Part shown: piece after piece, positions 26,628 through 35,713 of the stretch
How the letters are laid out: the number at the start of each line of letters is the position of its first letter
How positions within the stretch are numbered: position 1 is the stretch's first letter
Assembly: GCF_002532045.1 (NCBI RefSeq)
Contig: NZ_NWTG01000010.1
Span: forward strand, 62,001-126,000
Direction of reading: 5' to 3'
Source of the DNA: Bradyrhizobium sp. C9
Lineage (GTDB): Bacteria > Pseudomonadota > Alphaproteobacteria > Rhizobiales > Xanthobacteraceae
Length of the DNA stretch: 64,000 bases
Made by a program: the position numbers and the translations under genes
The notes under the pieces: generated by a model
What the model was told of the DNA's origin: nothing
The model's input: only the letters and a program-made list of their open reading frames with translations
Database searches by the model: none

Positions 26628-28172
26628 TTGCTGACATTCGAATGGATCATCGGCCTGTTGCTCGCGGCGGTGGCACTGTCGGCATTGGCGCGGCGGATCA
26701 AAGTGCCCTACCCGACCTTTCTTGCGCTCGGCGGCGTGCTGCTGACCCTGCTGCCATGGGCCCCGACCTGGGCACTGGAACCGAAACTGGCGCTGGCGCT
26801 GTTCGTGGCACCAGTGCTGCTCGATGCCGCCTACGACACCTCGCTGCGCGATCTCCGCAACAACTGGCTGCCGGTCTCGACGCTGGTGGTGGTCGCGGTC
26901 GGCGTCACCACGGCGGCGGTCGCCGTGGTCGCGCACTGGCTGCGCCCGGACATGCCCTGGCCGGTCGCGATCGCGCTCGGTGCCATCGTGGCGCCGCCCG
27001 ACGCGGCTGCGGCCACCGCGATCGTGCGCCAGGTCAACCTGCCCTACCGGATCCAGAAGATCCTCGAAGGCGAGAGCCTGCTCAACGATGCCACGTCGCT
27101 GTTGATCTATCGCGTCGCGGTCGGCCTCGTCGCCGCCGAGCACATGAAGATCCGCGAATTCGTGCCGTCGATCGCGGTCGCGTTGGTCGGCAGCCTCGCC
27201 GCCGGCTATTTGTTCGCGCGGGTCTGGATGATGATCACCCGCCGCATCACCGAGGCTCCGAGCGCGATCATCACGCAATTCGGCGGCACCTTCATGGTGT
27301 GGATCGTCGCCGAGCATCTCGGCCTGTCCGGCATCCTCACCATCATCGCCTATGCGATCACCATCGCCCGCACCGCGCCGGCCCGCACCTCCGCGCGGCT
27401 GCGCGTATCGTCCTATGCGGTATGGGAGACCGTCGTGTTCGTGCTCAACGTGCTCGCTTTCATGCTGATCGGCCTGCAATTGCGCCCGATCTGGTCCGAG
27501 CTCGACGCCGAGGTGCGGTGGAAATATTGCAGCTTCGCCGCCGCGATCCTCGCCGTCGTGATCCTCGCCCGCATCCTCTGGGTGATGCCCTACGGCGCGC
27601 TGCTGCGCCTGCTGAAGTCACGCGACCTGCTGCCCGCCCATGTGGTGGAGGCCGTGCCGACCTTGAAGCGCGGCTTCATCGTGTCGTGGTGCGGGATGCG
27701 CGGTATCGTGACGCTGGCCGCCGCGTTTGCACTGCCTGAATGGTTTCCGTACCGAGACCTGATCCTGCTGACGGCGTTTGCCGTGGTGCTGGGCTCGCTC
27801 GTGATCCAGGGGCTGACCTTGCGGCCGCTGATCCTGGCACTGAATTTCGATGACGACGATCCGGTCGGACGCGAGGCGGCCCATGCTCGCGGCGTGGTGT
27901 TTCGTGCAGCGCTCGAGGAGATCGACGCCGACCCGTCGGAAGAAGCCGAGATCCTCCGGCTCGAATACCGCGCCGTGCTCATGCGTGCGGAGAACGACCC
28001 CGACGGCGGCCTGACCTCACGCGAGCTGCCGTCGGATCCGATCCGCCGCCGCGCCATCGCGGCGGCGCGCCAGGCGCTGCTCAATCTGCGTCGCACCGAG
28101 ACCATCGGCGACGACGCATTCCATCTGGTCGAGGAGGAGCTCGACCGCGCCGAGCTCAGCGTCGAGGCGTGA
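26628..28172 (+). CDS. Na+/H+ antiporter, CPA1 family
   Basis: A 514-residue monovalent cation/proton antiporter of the NhaP/CPA1 type with about 12 membrane helices in residues 1-410. The substrate region reads GAIVAPPDAAAATAI, with EGESLLNDATSLLIYRVAV and the SWCGMRGIVTLAAAFALP helix, all typical of the family. A hydrophilic C-terminal tail of about 100 residues may be regulatory. It would exchange Na+ (or K+) for H+ at the inner membrane. The start codon is TTG at 26628, just after a 12-bp tandem repeat. It is convergent with the SDR at 28186, with only 13 bases between stops. Confidence 0.92.
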   Translation: MLTFEWIIGLLLAAVALSALARRIKVPYPTFLALGGVLLTLLPWAPTWALEPKLALALFVAPVLLDAAYDTSLRDLRNNWLPVSTLVVVAVGVTTAAVAVVAHWLRPDMPWPVAIALGAIVAPPDAAAATAIVRQVNLPYRIQKILEGESLLNDATSLLIYRVAVGLVAAEHMKIREFVPSIAVALVGSLAAGYLFARVWMMITRRITEAPSAIITQFGGTFMVWIVAEHLGLSGILTIIAYAITIARTAPARTSARLRVSSYAVWETVVFVLNVLAFMLIGLQLRPIWSELDAEVRWKYCSFAAAILAVVILARILWVMPYGALLRLLKSRDLLPAHVVEAVPTLKRGFIVSWCGMRGIVTLAAAFALPEWFPYRDLILLTAFAVVLGSLVIQGLTLRPLILALNFDDDDPVGREAAHARGVVFRAALEEIDADPSEEAEILRLEYRAVLMRAENDPDGGLTSRELPSDPIRRRAIAAARQALLNLRRTETIGDDAFHLVEEELDRAELSVEA

Positions 28173-28185
28173 TACCCTTGGCTCC

Positions 28186-28992
28186 TTAGGCGCCCGACTT
28201 CGAGGTGATGCCGCCGTCGACCACGAGCTCGATGCCGGTAACATATTTCGATTCGTCCGACGCCAGGAACAGCGCGGCATTGGCGACGTCCCAGGCGTCG
28301 CCCATGTGGCCCATCGGCACCTGCGCATCGCGGGCGCGCCACATCGCCTCGACATCGCCCTTGGCGTAGCTCTGCGCCAGCCCCGCCGAATGTTCGACCA
28401 TCGGCGTCTTCATCAATCCCGGCAGGATCGCGTTGACGCGCACATGCCTGGAGGCAAACTCGACCGCAGTCGAGCGCGTCATCTGGTTCATCGCCGCCTT
28501 GCTCGCATTGTAGCTGACATAGGAAATGCCGACATGGCGGATCGAAGCGATCGAGGAGATGTTGATGATCGAGCCGCCGCCCTGCTTGATCATGACCGGA
28601 ATGACGTGCTTCATCGAAAAATAGGCGCTCTTGAGGTTGACCGCGAAGACGCGATCCCACTCGGCTTCCGCAACTTCCACCACGCTGCCGACCTCGGCGA
28701 TGCCGACATTGTTGTCGAGCACGTCGATGCGGCCATAGGTCTTCAGGCCGGCCGCGACCATCGCCTTGACCTCGCCGGCGCGCGAGACGTCGGCGGTGAA
28801 CGCGGCCGCCTTGCCACCCTCGCCGGTGATGATCTTGACCGTCTCCTCGGCCGCGGCGCCGTTGCGATCGACGCAGAACACGCTGGCGCCCTCGCGCGCG
28901 AAGGTGACGGCGGTCGCCTTGCCATTGCCCCAGCCAGGCCCGATCGAGCCCGCCCCGACCACCATCGCAACCTTGCCCTTGAGCCGATCCAT
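28186..28992 (-). CDS. SDR family oxidoreductase
   Basis: A 268-residue short-chain dehydrogenase. The cofactor loop reads VVGAGSIGPGWGNGKA, a variant of the usual TGxxxGxG with an insertion; Tyr and Lys of YVSYNASKA and the SSIAS Ser form the catalytic set. The C-terminus ELVVDGGITSKSGA is typical. It oxidises an alcohol or reduces a ketone with NAD(P)H; the substrate is unknown. ATG 28992 was chosen because similarity begins there. It is convergent with the antiporter gene and its upstream spacer contains a palindromic repeat. Confidence 0.9.
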   Translation of the reverse strand: MDRLKGKVAMVVGAGSIGPGWGNGKATAVTFAREGASVFCVDRNGAAAEETVKIITGEGGKAAAFTADVSRAGEVKAMVAAGLKTYGRIDVLDNNVGIAEVGSVVEVAEAEWDRVFAVNLKSAYFSMKHVIPVMIKQGGGSIINISSIASIRHVGISYVSYNASKAAMNQMTRSTAVEFASRHVRVNAILPGLMKTPMVEHSAGLAQSYAKGDVEAMWRARDAQVPMGHMGDAWDVANAALFLASDESKYVTGIELVVDGGITSKSGA

Positions 28993-29019
28993 CGCCTGTT
29001 CTCCCTTGTTGTTGTCATT

Positions 29020-29087
29020 GTAGCCGGATGAGCGGAGCGACACCCGGGGGCGGTGTCCCCGCCTATCGCTCCGCTCATCCGGGCTAC
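29020..29087. repeat. GTAGCCCGGATGAGCGG-type palindrome
   Basis: An inverted repeat with arms GTAGCC-GGATGAGCGGAGCGA and TCGCTCCGCTCATCCGGGCTAC around a GGGGCGGTGTCCCCG core. The outermost bases contain the TAG stop codon (29084-29086) of the DUF1850 gene on the minus strand. The family is common in Bradyrhizobium intergenic DNA. Confidence 0.82.
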
Positions 29088-29461
29088 GGATTCTCGCAAG
29101 CTCTCATCGTCGTGACATTAGCACCGATCGGATGCCCGAAAATCTCCGATAGCGTCTGGCAGCGTCCCGCGTGGCACAGGTGCCATTCGCCCGCTGCGTC
29201 GGAATTGCCGAGCACGACCTCCGGCCTTGGCGTGGGCTGCGGCGACCATTGAAACCAGCCGCCAATGAGCCGCGCCTCCGGCGGCGGCTCCATGCCGGCG
29301 CCCGTTCCCTTGATGCGTGCCCGCTGCAGCGTGAGCCCGGCCGGCGCGACCTGCCAGTCTTCCTGCCAGGCGGTCTTCTCGATCGAATGCGTCCAGGCGA
29401 GCGTGAACGCCGCAATCGACAGCGCCTTCACGACACCGGCGGATGCGAGGCAGAGACTCAA
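29084..29461 (-). CDS. DUF1850 protein, TAXI-TRAP associated
   Basis: A 125-residue protein of the DUF1850 family with one N-terminal hydrophobic helix (VVKALSIAAFTLAWTHSIEK), then a small beta-rich domain with the motifs HSIEKTAWQEDW and GAGMEPP, and two Cys near the end. DUF1850 genes are habitual neighbours of TAXI-type TRAP transporters. A TTG start at 29461 overlaps the TGA of the TRAP gene by four bases (TTGA), indicating coupling. The terminal TAG comes from the palindromic repeat. Function is not established; an accessory role for the transporter is inferred. Confidence 0.85.
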   Translation of the reverse strand: MSLCLASAGVVKALSIAAFTLAWTHSIEKTAWQEDWQVAPAGLTLQRARIKGTGAGMEPPPEARLIGGWFQWSPQPTPRPEVVLGNSDAAGEWHLCHAGRCQTLSEIFGHPIGANVTTMRACENP

Positions 29462-31566
29462 GCCGCCGCCACCGCGTTGCGCGGACGCTGCCGCCATTGC
29501 CACAGCACGACAGCAGCCGCGAGCGTGAAGCCCGCCGTATCCGAGAATTGGAAGTCCCCGAGCAGGCAGAGCGCGGCCCCGAAGGCAACTGCGATCTCGA
29601 TCAGGTTCAGCCGCGTGAACAGGAAGCCGATCGCGACGATGCCGAACAGAGCGATCGCCACCAGCGCCTTGAAGGTCGCCAGCGCCACCGCACCGTAGAA
29701 GCCGAGTCGCGCCTGCATCGGATCGCCGGCCTGCAGCATCAGCGCGGGCGAATAGACGAAGATGAAGGGGATGACGTAGCCGGCCAGCGCGATCCGCATC
29801 GCCTCCCAGCCGATCTTGTCCGGATTCTCCTTGGCGATCGGTGCCGCCGCCAATGCCGCGAGCGCCACCGGCGGCGAGAGGTCGGCCATGATGCCGTAGT
29901 AGAACGCAAACATGTGGCTTGCGATCAAGGGCACGCCGAGCTTGGCGAGCGCGGGCGCCGCCAGCGCCGCGGTGATGATGTAGGTCGGGATCGTCGGGAT
30001 GCCGGTGCCGAGCAGGATCGACAGCAGCATGGTCATGATCAACGCCAGGAACAGGCTCTTGGCGCCGAGCCCGATGATCCAGCTGCCGAAGATGGTGCCG
30101 ACGCCGGTCTGCGTCATCATGCCGATGATGGTGCCGACGATGGCGCAGGCCATGCCAACGGTCAGCGCCGACTTGGCGCTGTCGGCGAGCGAGTCACGGC
30201 AGGCTCTGAGCGTGGCGCGGCCGCCGCGCGTGATCGCAGCGATGACCATCAGACCAACGACGACGCTGGCGACCGGAACGATCTCGAGCCCGTGGCGCGA
30301 CACCGCGGCAACCACCAGCGCGAGGCCGATCCAGAAGATGTAGCGCACGACGGTGTTGGAGAAGCCGAGCGTGATGCTGGCGCCGAGGATCAGCGCGACC
30401 GTCAGCGCGAGCCCCATGCTGCCGGCATAGAGCGGCGTGAAGCCTTCGAACAGCATGTAGACCAGCGCCGCGAGCGGCAACACGAGATACCAGCGGGCGA
30501 CCAGCGCCTTCCAGGCGCTCGGGATCTCCGAGCGCTTCATGCCGACGAGGCCATGCTTGCCGGCTTCCAGATGCACCATCCAGAACGCCGAGGCGAAATA
30601 CAGGATCGCCGGAATCACGGCCGCCTTGACGATCTCCGAATAGGGCACGCCGAGCGTCTCGGCCATGATGAAGGCGACCGCGCCCATCACCGGCGGCATG
30701 ATCTGGCCGCCCATCGAGGCAGTCGCCTCGACACCGGCGGCGAACGCGCGGCGATAGCCGAACTTGATCATCAAGGGAATCGTGAACTGGCCGACGGTGA
30801 CGACATTGGCGACGCCGGAGCCCGAGATCGTGCCCATCATGCCGGAGGCGAACACCGCGACCTTGGCCGGGCCGCCGCGGGTGCGGCCGAACAGGCCGAG
30901 CGAGACGTCGGTGAACAGCTGGATCATCCCGGCGCGCTCCAGGAACGAGCCGAACAGGATGAACAGGAAGATATAGGTCGCCGAGACGTAGATCGGCACG
31001 CCGTAGAAGCCTTCGGTCCCGAACGAGAGATGGGTGACGATCTGGTCGAAGTCATAGCCGCGATGGTTAAACGGCGACGGCAGATATTGTCCGAAGAACC
31101 AGTAGAGCAGACAGGCGCCGCACATCAGCGGCAGCGCCGCTCCCATCAGCCGGCGTGTGCCCTCGAAGATCAGGATCGCGAGCAGCGTGCCGACCGCCAG
31201 GTCCATGTGGGTCGGATCGCCGTCGCGGGCGATCAGGTCGGCATAGAAGATCCACTGATAGAGCCCGCAGAGGAAGCCGCTCGCGCCGACGATCCAGCTC
31301 ACCGCGCGGCCGAAATCGGTCTTGGCGGTGAAGTTGCCGATCAGGCCGAAGGTCAGCAGGATCAGGAAGCCGACATGGACGCCGCGCACCACCTGGCTCG
31401 GCAAATAATTGAAAGCCGCGACATAGAGCTGGAACACCGCGAAGGCGAGACCGATGGCATAGGCCAGATGCCCCCAGGCGCCCGGGCCGAAACCTTCCGG
31501 AAAGCCATGCTCGAAATTGTCGAATTCAACCTTGATGGGCTGCTCGCCCGCAACCTGCTGCTGCAT
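29458..31566 (-). CDS. TRAP transporter permease, fused 4TM/12TM subunits
   Basis: A 702-residue membrane protein that fuses the small DctQ-like subunit (first about 150 residues, four helices) to the large DctM-like subunit. DctM signs are GAALPLMCGACLLYWF, the ERAGMIQLFTDVSLGLFGRTRGGPAKVAVFASGMMGTISGSG region, and LGTGIPTIPTYIITAALAAPAL. It drives secondary import using an ion gradient with a periplasmic TAXI protein (31753). The order TAXI protein, permease, DUF1850 is standard. Substrates of TAXI systems are dicarboxylates, glutamate or unknown acids; this one is not identified. Confidence 0.93.
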   Translation of the reverse strand: MQQQVAGEQPIKVEFDNFEHGFPEGFGPGAWGHLAYAIGLAFAVFQLYVAAFNYLPSQVVRGVHVGFLILLTFGLIGNFTAKTDFGRAVSWIVGASGFLCGLYQWIFYADLIARDGDPTHMDLAVGTLLAILIFEGTRRLMGAALPLMCGACLLYWFFGQYLPSPFNHRGYDFDQIVTHLSFGTEGFYGVPIYVSATYIFLFILFGSFLERAGMIQLFTDVSLGLFGRTRGGPAKVAVFASGMMGTISGSGVANVVTVGQFTIPLMIKFGYRRAFAAGVEATASMGGQIMPPVMGAVAFIMAETLGVPYSEIVKAAVIPAILYFASAFWMVHLEAGKHGLVGMKRSEIPSAWKALVARWYLVLPLAALVYMLFEGFTPLYAGSMGLALTVALILGASITLGFSNTVVRYIFWIGLALVVAAVSRHGLEIVPVASVVVGLMVIAAITRGGRATLRACRDSLADSAKSALTVGMACAIVGTIIGMMTQTGVGTIFGSWIIGLGAKSLFLALIMTMLLSILLGTGIPTIPTYIITAALAAPALAKLGVPLIASHMFAFYYGIMADLSPPVALAALAAAPIAKENPDKIGWEAMRIALAGYVIPFIFVYSPALMLQAGDPMQARLGFYGAVALATFKALVAIALFGIVAIGFLFTRLNLIEIAVAFGAALCLLGDFQFSDTAGFTLAAAVVLWQWRQRPRNAVAAA

Positions 31567-31645
31567 ATGATTAGTCCCCCGCCGTGCCCGCGACGCTTAT
31601 ATCCACTGAGTCCGCTTACCGAAAGCCGCGTCACGAAAACGCACC

Positions 31646-31731
31646 CCGTCATTGCGAGCGAAGCGAAGCAATCCATCGCGCCGCAAGCGGAGGAATGGAT
31701 TGCCTCGTCGCTTCGCCCCTCGCAATGACGG
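31646..31731. repeat. CGTCATTGCGAGCGAAGCG-type palindrome
   Basis: An imperfect inverted repeat of about 86 bases. The left arm is CCGTCATTGCGAGCGAAGCG with GCAATCCAT, the right arm ATGGATTGC and CTTCGCCCCTCGCAATGACGG. This is a repeat family frequent in Bradyrhizobium and relatives. It lies between the TAXI protein gene and the TRAP permease and may modulate relative expression of the two. Confidence 0.85.
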
Positions 31732-31752
31732 TGAGGAATAGGTGGCCCTCTC

Positions 31753-32700
31753 CTACTTGATCAGGCCCTTTTCCTTGTAATAGCGGATCGCGCCGGGATG
31801 CAGCGGCACCGGGCTGCCGGTCGCAGCGGTCGCGAGCTTGATCTCCTTGCCCGCGGCGTGGGCATTGGCGAGTTCCGGCAGCGATTCGTAGACCAGCTTG
31901 GTCATCTGGTAGGCGAGATCGTCCGACACCGCGCTCGAGGTGACGAGGTAGTTCACGACCGCCGCGGTCGGCACGTCCTTGTCCTGGCCGGTATAGGTGT
32001 TGGCCGGAATGATCACGGAGACGAAGGGCGGGCCGATCTTGTCGACGGTCTCCTTCGGGACGGCGACCACAGTGATCTCGCCCGAGGTCGAGAGGTCCTT
32101 CAGCGAGGCGACGCCGAGGCCGGCGGACTGCAGCGTGGCGGCGAGCTGGCGGTTCTTCATCAGGTCGACCGATTCGGCGAACGGCAGATACTCGACCTTG
32201 CCGAGATCCTTGTAGCTCATGCCGGCGGCCGCGAGGATCGCGCGCGAATTGAGCTCGGTGCCGGATTTCGGCGCGCCGACCGACAGGCTCTTGCCCTTGA
32301 GATCGGCGAGCGTCTTGATGCCGCTTTCGGCGGTGGCGACGATCTGGATGTAGTTCGGATAGATCGCGCCGATGGTGCGCAGCTTGTCGAGCTTGGTCTT
32401 GAAGCCGGCCTCGGCGTCGCCTTCCCAGGCCGCCTTCAGCGAATCGCCGAGCGTGAAGGCGATCTCGCCGCGGCCCTGCTGCAGCAGCACCAGGTTCTCC
32501 ACCGAGGCCTTGGTCGCCTGCACCTGGGTCTTCACGTCAGGGATCTTGTCGCCGTAGATCTTCCCGATCGCGACGCCGAGCGGATAGTAGACGCCGGAGG
32601 TGCCGCCGGTGAGCACGTTAATGAACTGCTGGGCCTGTGCGACAGGCGCGGACAAAACACTGGCGGCCACGATCGCGGCAGCCATCAACCTTGAATTCAT
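31753..32700 (-). CDS. TAXI family TRAP solute-binding protein
   Basis: A 315-residue periplasmic receptor with a signal peptide (1-23, cleavage after AQAQQ). TAXI-family signatures are NVLTGGTSGVYYPLGVAIGKIYG, the LLQQGRGEIAFTLGDS segment, DLKGKSLSVGAPKSGTELNSRAIL, and the C-terminal LHPGAIRYYKEKGL. It delivers its ligand to the fused permease encoded 186 bases downstream. Together they form one transporter operon interrupted by a palindromic repeat. Confidence 0.94.
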   Translation of the reverse strand: MNSRLMAAAIVAASVLSAPVAQAQQFINVLTGGTSGVYYPLGVAIGKIYGDKIPDVKTQVQATKASVENLVLLQQGRGEIAFTLGDSLKAAWEGDAEAGFKTKLDKLRTIGAIYPNYIQIVATAESGIKTLADLKGKSLSVGAPKSGTELNSRAILAAAGMSYKDLGKVEYLPFAESVDLMKNRQLAATLQSAGLGVASLKDLSTSGEITVVAVPKETVDKIGPPFVSVIIPANTYTGQDKDVPTAAVVNYLVTSSAVSDDLAYQMTKLVYESLPELANAHAAGKEIKLATAATGSPVPLHPGAIRYYKEKGLIK

Positions 32701-32874
32701 GAGTATTATTCTCCCCTAAGCCGGGCCGGAAATTGGCCGCACACCCCTGCCGGGTCAACCCATCCAAATGACGCATGCAGGGCCGAAACCCCTGATGGCA
32801 GCACCACTTTACCTGCGCAGGAACCCAGTGCCTGCGAGCGGGTTGAGATCCGCAATCTCGCCGCGAGGTATCAC

Positions 32875-34134
32875 TTGCAGCCGTCCGGGACGCCCGTTGA
32901 GCGCGCGCTTGATGCGTTGAACTTCTTCCTCGCCGACGTGCGGGACGGGCTCGGCCCTTATCTGGCGATCTACCTCCTGACCGAACGGAGATGGGACGAG
33001 GCCTCGATCGGGTCGGTGATGTCGATCGCGGCAATCGCCGGGATCGTCGCCCAGACACCGGCCGGCGCCCTGATCGACCGCAGTCGGGCCAAGCGCGCCT
33101 TGATGATCGCAGCCGCGGTCGCCGTGACTGCCTCCTGCCTGCTGTTGCCGCTGCTCGACCACTTCGCGCTGGTCGCCGCGACCCAGGCGCTCGCCGCCGC
33201 CTCGGGCTCGGTGTTCGCGCCGGCGATCGCCGCGGTGACACTCGGCATTGTCGGACCCAAGGCGTTCGCGGCGCGGACCGGCCGCAACGAGGCGTTCAAT
33301 CATGCCGGCAATGCGGTGGCCGCGGCGATCGCCGGCGGCACCGCCTACTGGTTCGGTCCCGTCGTGGTGTTCTGGCTGCTCGCGGCGATGGCGCTCGCGA
33401 GCATCGCCGCGACGCTGTCGATCCCGCCAGCTGCGATCGATCACCAGGTCGCCCGCGGGCTCGACGATGGCGCGGAGGAGCATGGCGCGCGGCATGACCG
33501 GCCATCCGGCTTTCGCGTGCTGCTGACCTGCAAGCCGCTGCTGATCTTCGCTGCCGCGACCGTGGTCTTTCATTTCGCCAATGCGGCGATGCTGCCGCTG
33601 GTCGGGCAGAAGCTCGCATTGGTCAACCGCAACCTCGGGACCTCGCTGATGTCGGTCTGCATCATCGCCGCGCAGCTGGTGATGGTGCCGGTCGCGATGC
33701 GGGTCGGACGCAAGGCCGACGTCTGGGGCCGCAAGCCGATCTTTGCCATGGCGCTCGCGGTGCTGGCTATTCGCGGCGCGCTCTATCCGTTGTCGGACAA
33801 TCCATACTGGCTGGTGTCGGTGCAATTGCTCGACGGCGTCGGCGCCGGAATTTTCGGCGCGCTGTTCCCGCTTGTCGTCGCCGATCTCACGCACGGTACC
33901 GGGCATTTCAACATCAGCCAGGGCGCGATCGCCACCGCAACCGGCCTCGGCGGCGCATTGAGCACGGCGGTTGCCGGATTCATCATCGTTCACGCCGGCT
34001 ACAGCGCCGCATTCCTGTTCCTCGCGGCCGTCGCTTGTGGCGGATTGATCGGCTACTGCGCGTTGATGCCGGAGACATTGCGAACGGCAACGACAACGTC
34101 ACGCACGACTTCATTGGCACCGCAGAGCGGATGA
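32875..34134 (+). CDS. MFS transporter
   Basis: A 419-residue major-facilitator protein with 12 predicted helices. It begins with a short cytosolic segment then FFLADVRDGLGPYLAIYLLTERRW, the motif A-like loop GALIDRSRAKRALM and its second-half counterpart GRKADVWGRKPIF. The starting TTG at 32875 has GAGG seven bases upstream; no ATG suits. Similar proteins in the family are annotated as drug or metabolite exporters. The nearest gene on either side is unrelated, so the substrate cannot be inferred. Confidence 0.88.
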   Translation: MQPSGTPVERALDALNFFLADVRDGLGPYLAIYLLTERRWDEASIGSVMSIAAIAGIVAQTPAGALIDRSRAKRALMIAAAVAVTASCLLLPLLDHFALVAATQALAAASGSVFAPAIAAVTLGIVGPKAFAARTGRNEAFNHAGNAVAAAIAGGTAYWFGPVVVFWLLAAMALASIAATLSIPPAAIDHQVARGLDDGAEEHGARHDRPSGFRVLLTCKPLLIFAAATVVFHFANAAMLPLVGQKLALVNRNLGTSLMSVCIIAAQLVMVPVAMRVGRKADVWGRKPIFAMALAVLAIRGALYPLSDNPYWLVSVQLLDGVGAGIFGALFPLVVADLTHGTGHFNISQGAIATATGLGGALSTAVAGFIIVHAGYSAAFLFLAAVACGGLIGYCALMPETLRTATTTSRTTSLAPQSG

Positions 34135-34484
34135 TCTGATTCGGCGGCGGTGCTCGACGGCAACGCGATCCGATGTCCGACAATGGTGCAATTCCGCGTC
34201 CGTATCGACGCAACAACACAGTCATTAACGCCGTCTCGCGATGACACACGCGCGCAACGTTTCCAACAAGGTGCGAAGTCGGACACGATGGCTCTCATGA
34301 ACGCCAGATGACGCATTTGTTGCGCGCGTAACCGCGGCGAGACGTAGCGATTCCGGCATCATTTGAGTCGAATTGAATCCTTTAAGGTTAGCGAGCCAAT
34401 CAATGTATGAACCAGAAATTTCCATGATTGCCGCGGCTCTTGGATGTACGAGTCAGGGCGGGGTAATTACGGATAAGGCGGGGC
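34135..34484. other. 350-base intergenic region without recognised features
   Basis: This spacer separates the MFS gene from the REC-EAL gene. It is less GC-rich near 34340-34450 and has no convincing ORF, RNA gene, repeat or palindrome. It should contain the promoter of the REC-EAL gene, but no clear -35/-10 pair can be named. Confidence 0.5.
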
Positions 34485-35699
34485 ATGAACCACATCAGTC
34501 ACATCGAACGCACGCGAGCCGGCTGGTTCGGACATCGCAAGCTGACCCCACGCGCATGCATTGCGGACAGCAAAAAACACCTTCGGACCTTCCTCGCAGA
34601 GGCGCTGGAAGACCTCGGCTTCATCACCAGCGAATGCGGCCAGGCCTTGGAACTCGACACCGTGCTGGACGCGGAACGGCCCGATCTTCTGGTGCTCGGC
34701 GTGTCCGTGGACGGCATCGAAGTCAGTAAAATTCTCGAGACTTTGGTGAGAAAGGACTACGGCGGCAAGGTCCTCGTCATCGGCCAGCCGGACTCGATCA
34801 TCGTCAAAGCGGTCCGGCAGATCGGCGACGAGTACGGTATCGCCATGCTGCCGGCCCTCTCGACCCCGTTCAGCGCCGGAACCCTTCGTGACAGTCTTGC
34901 GTCATTGATGCCGCTCGAGCCCGCACCGAGCCCTGCAGTGGATGTGCCCGAAGCGCTGAAGGCCGGCTGGCTTGAGCTGTGGTATCAGCAGAAAATTCAT
35001 TTGCGGACATTGGTTCCGAGCGGCGCCGAGGCGCTGATCCGGATGCGCCATCCCGCATGGGGCGTCGTGCCGCCGGCCTACTTCATCCCCGACGAAAGCG
35101 ATCCGCATTTTCATGCGCTGTCCGAGTTCGTGATCGAGCGCGCGATCGAAGACTGGCGCTATCTGCTCGAACAGATCGGACCGGTCGATCTCTCGATCAA
35201 CCTGCCGATCTCGTTTCTCGCCGACGATGCCGCGGTGCGCGAGCTTTGCTACCGGATTCCGGATCATGCCGCCTTCGCCGGCCTGCTGATCGAGATCGAC
35301 AGCAACGAGGTGGTCGACAATCTCGATTTGGCGATCGATGTCGCCCGGCGCGTTCGCCTGCACAATATCGGCATCTCGATCGACAATGTCGGCGCGAACT
35401 GGCCCTCCCTGCTGGGATTGCCGAATTTTCCGTTCGTCCAGCTGAAGGTCGACCATCAATACGTCACCGGTTGCGCGGATCAGCGCCTGAAGCAGACGGT
35501 GTGCCGGCGCATCGTCGAGCTCGCACACGACGTCGGTGCGCAGGTTATTGCGCAGGGAGTCGAGACGCGCGCGGACTTTCTCGCCGCGCACGAGATGGAT
35601 TTCGATCAGGTCCAGGGCTACCTGTTCGGCAAGCCGATGGGCGTCAAGAAGTTCGCCCGCTCGCGCATGCACTTCTCGGAGAAACAGCCGGCGTCCTGA
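34485..35699 (+). CDS. Degenerate receiver-EAL domain protein
   Basis: A 404-residue cytosolic protein. Residues about 25-140 resemble a receiver domain, but the phospho-Asp is replaced by Gly72 (DLLVLGVS) and the conserved Lys by Thr127 (LSTPF). Residues about 160-395 form an EAL domain. E182-A-L-x-R186, N239, K320 and Q376 are present, but DDFG reads D299-N300-V-G, AEGVE reads A-Q356-GVE, and the ELTE motif is altered. Two metal-site residues are thus changed, so c-di-GMP hydrolysis is doubtful; a c-di-GMP sensor or protein-interaction role is more likely. ATG 34485 follows AAGGCGGGG. Confidence 0.88.
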   Translation: MNHISHIERTRAGWFGHRKLTPRACIADSKKHLRTFLAEALEDLGFITSECGQALELDTVLDAERPDLLVLGVSVDGIEVSKILETLVRKDYGGKVLVIGQPDSIIVKAVRQIGDEYGIAMLPALSTPFSAGTLRDSLASLMPLEPAPSPAVDVPEALKAGWLELWYQQKIHLRTLVPSGAEALIRMRHPAWGVVPPAYFIPDESDPHFHALSEFVIERAIEDWRYLLEQIGPVDLSINLPISFLADDAAVRELCYRIPDHAAFAGLLIEIDSNEVVDNLDLAIDVARRVRLHNIGISIDNVGANWPSLLGLPNFPFVQLKVDHQYVTGCADQRLKQTVCRRIVELAHDVGAQVIAQGVETRADFLAAHEMDFDQVQGYLFGKPMGVKKFARSRMHFSEKQPAS

Positions 35700-35713
35700 G
35701 GCATGGCCTCCGG

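Noticed and set aside
29443..31728. Open frame of about 760 codons on the plus strand opposite the TRAP permease
   Set aside because: Composition is Arg/His/Asp-rich without any domain, a shadow of GC-rich third positions; the minus-strand TRAP gene is certain.
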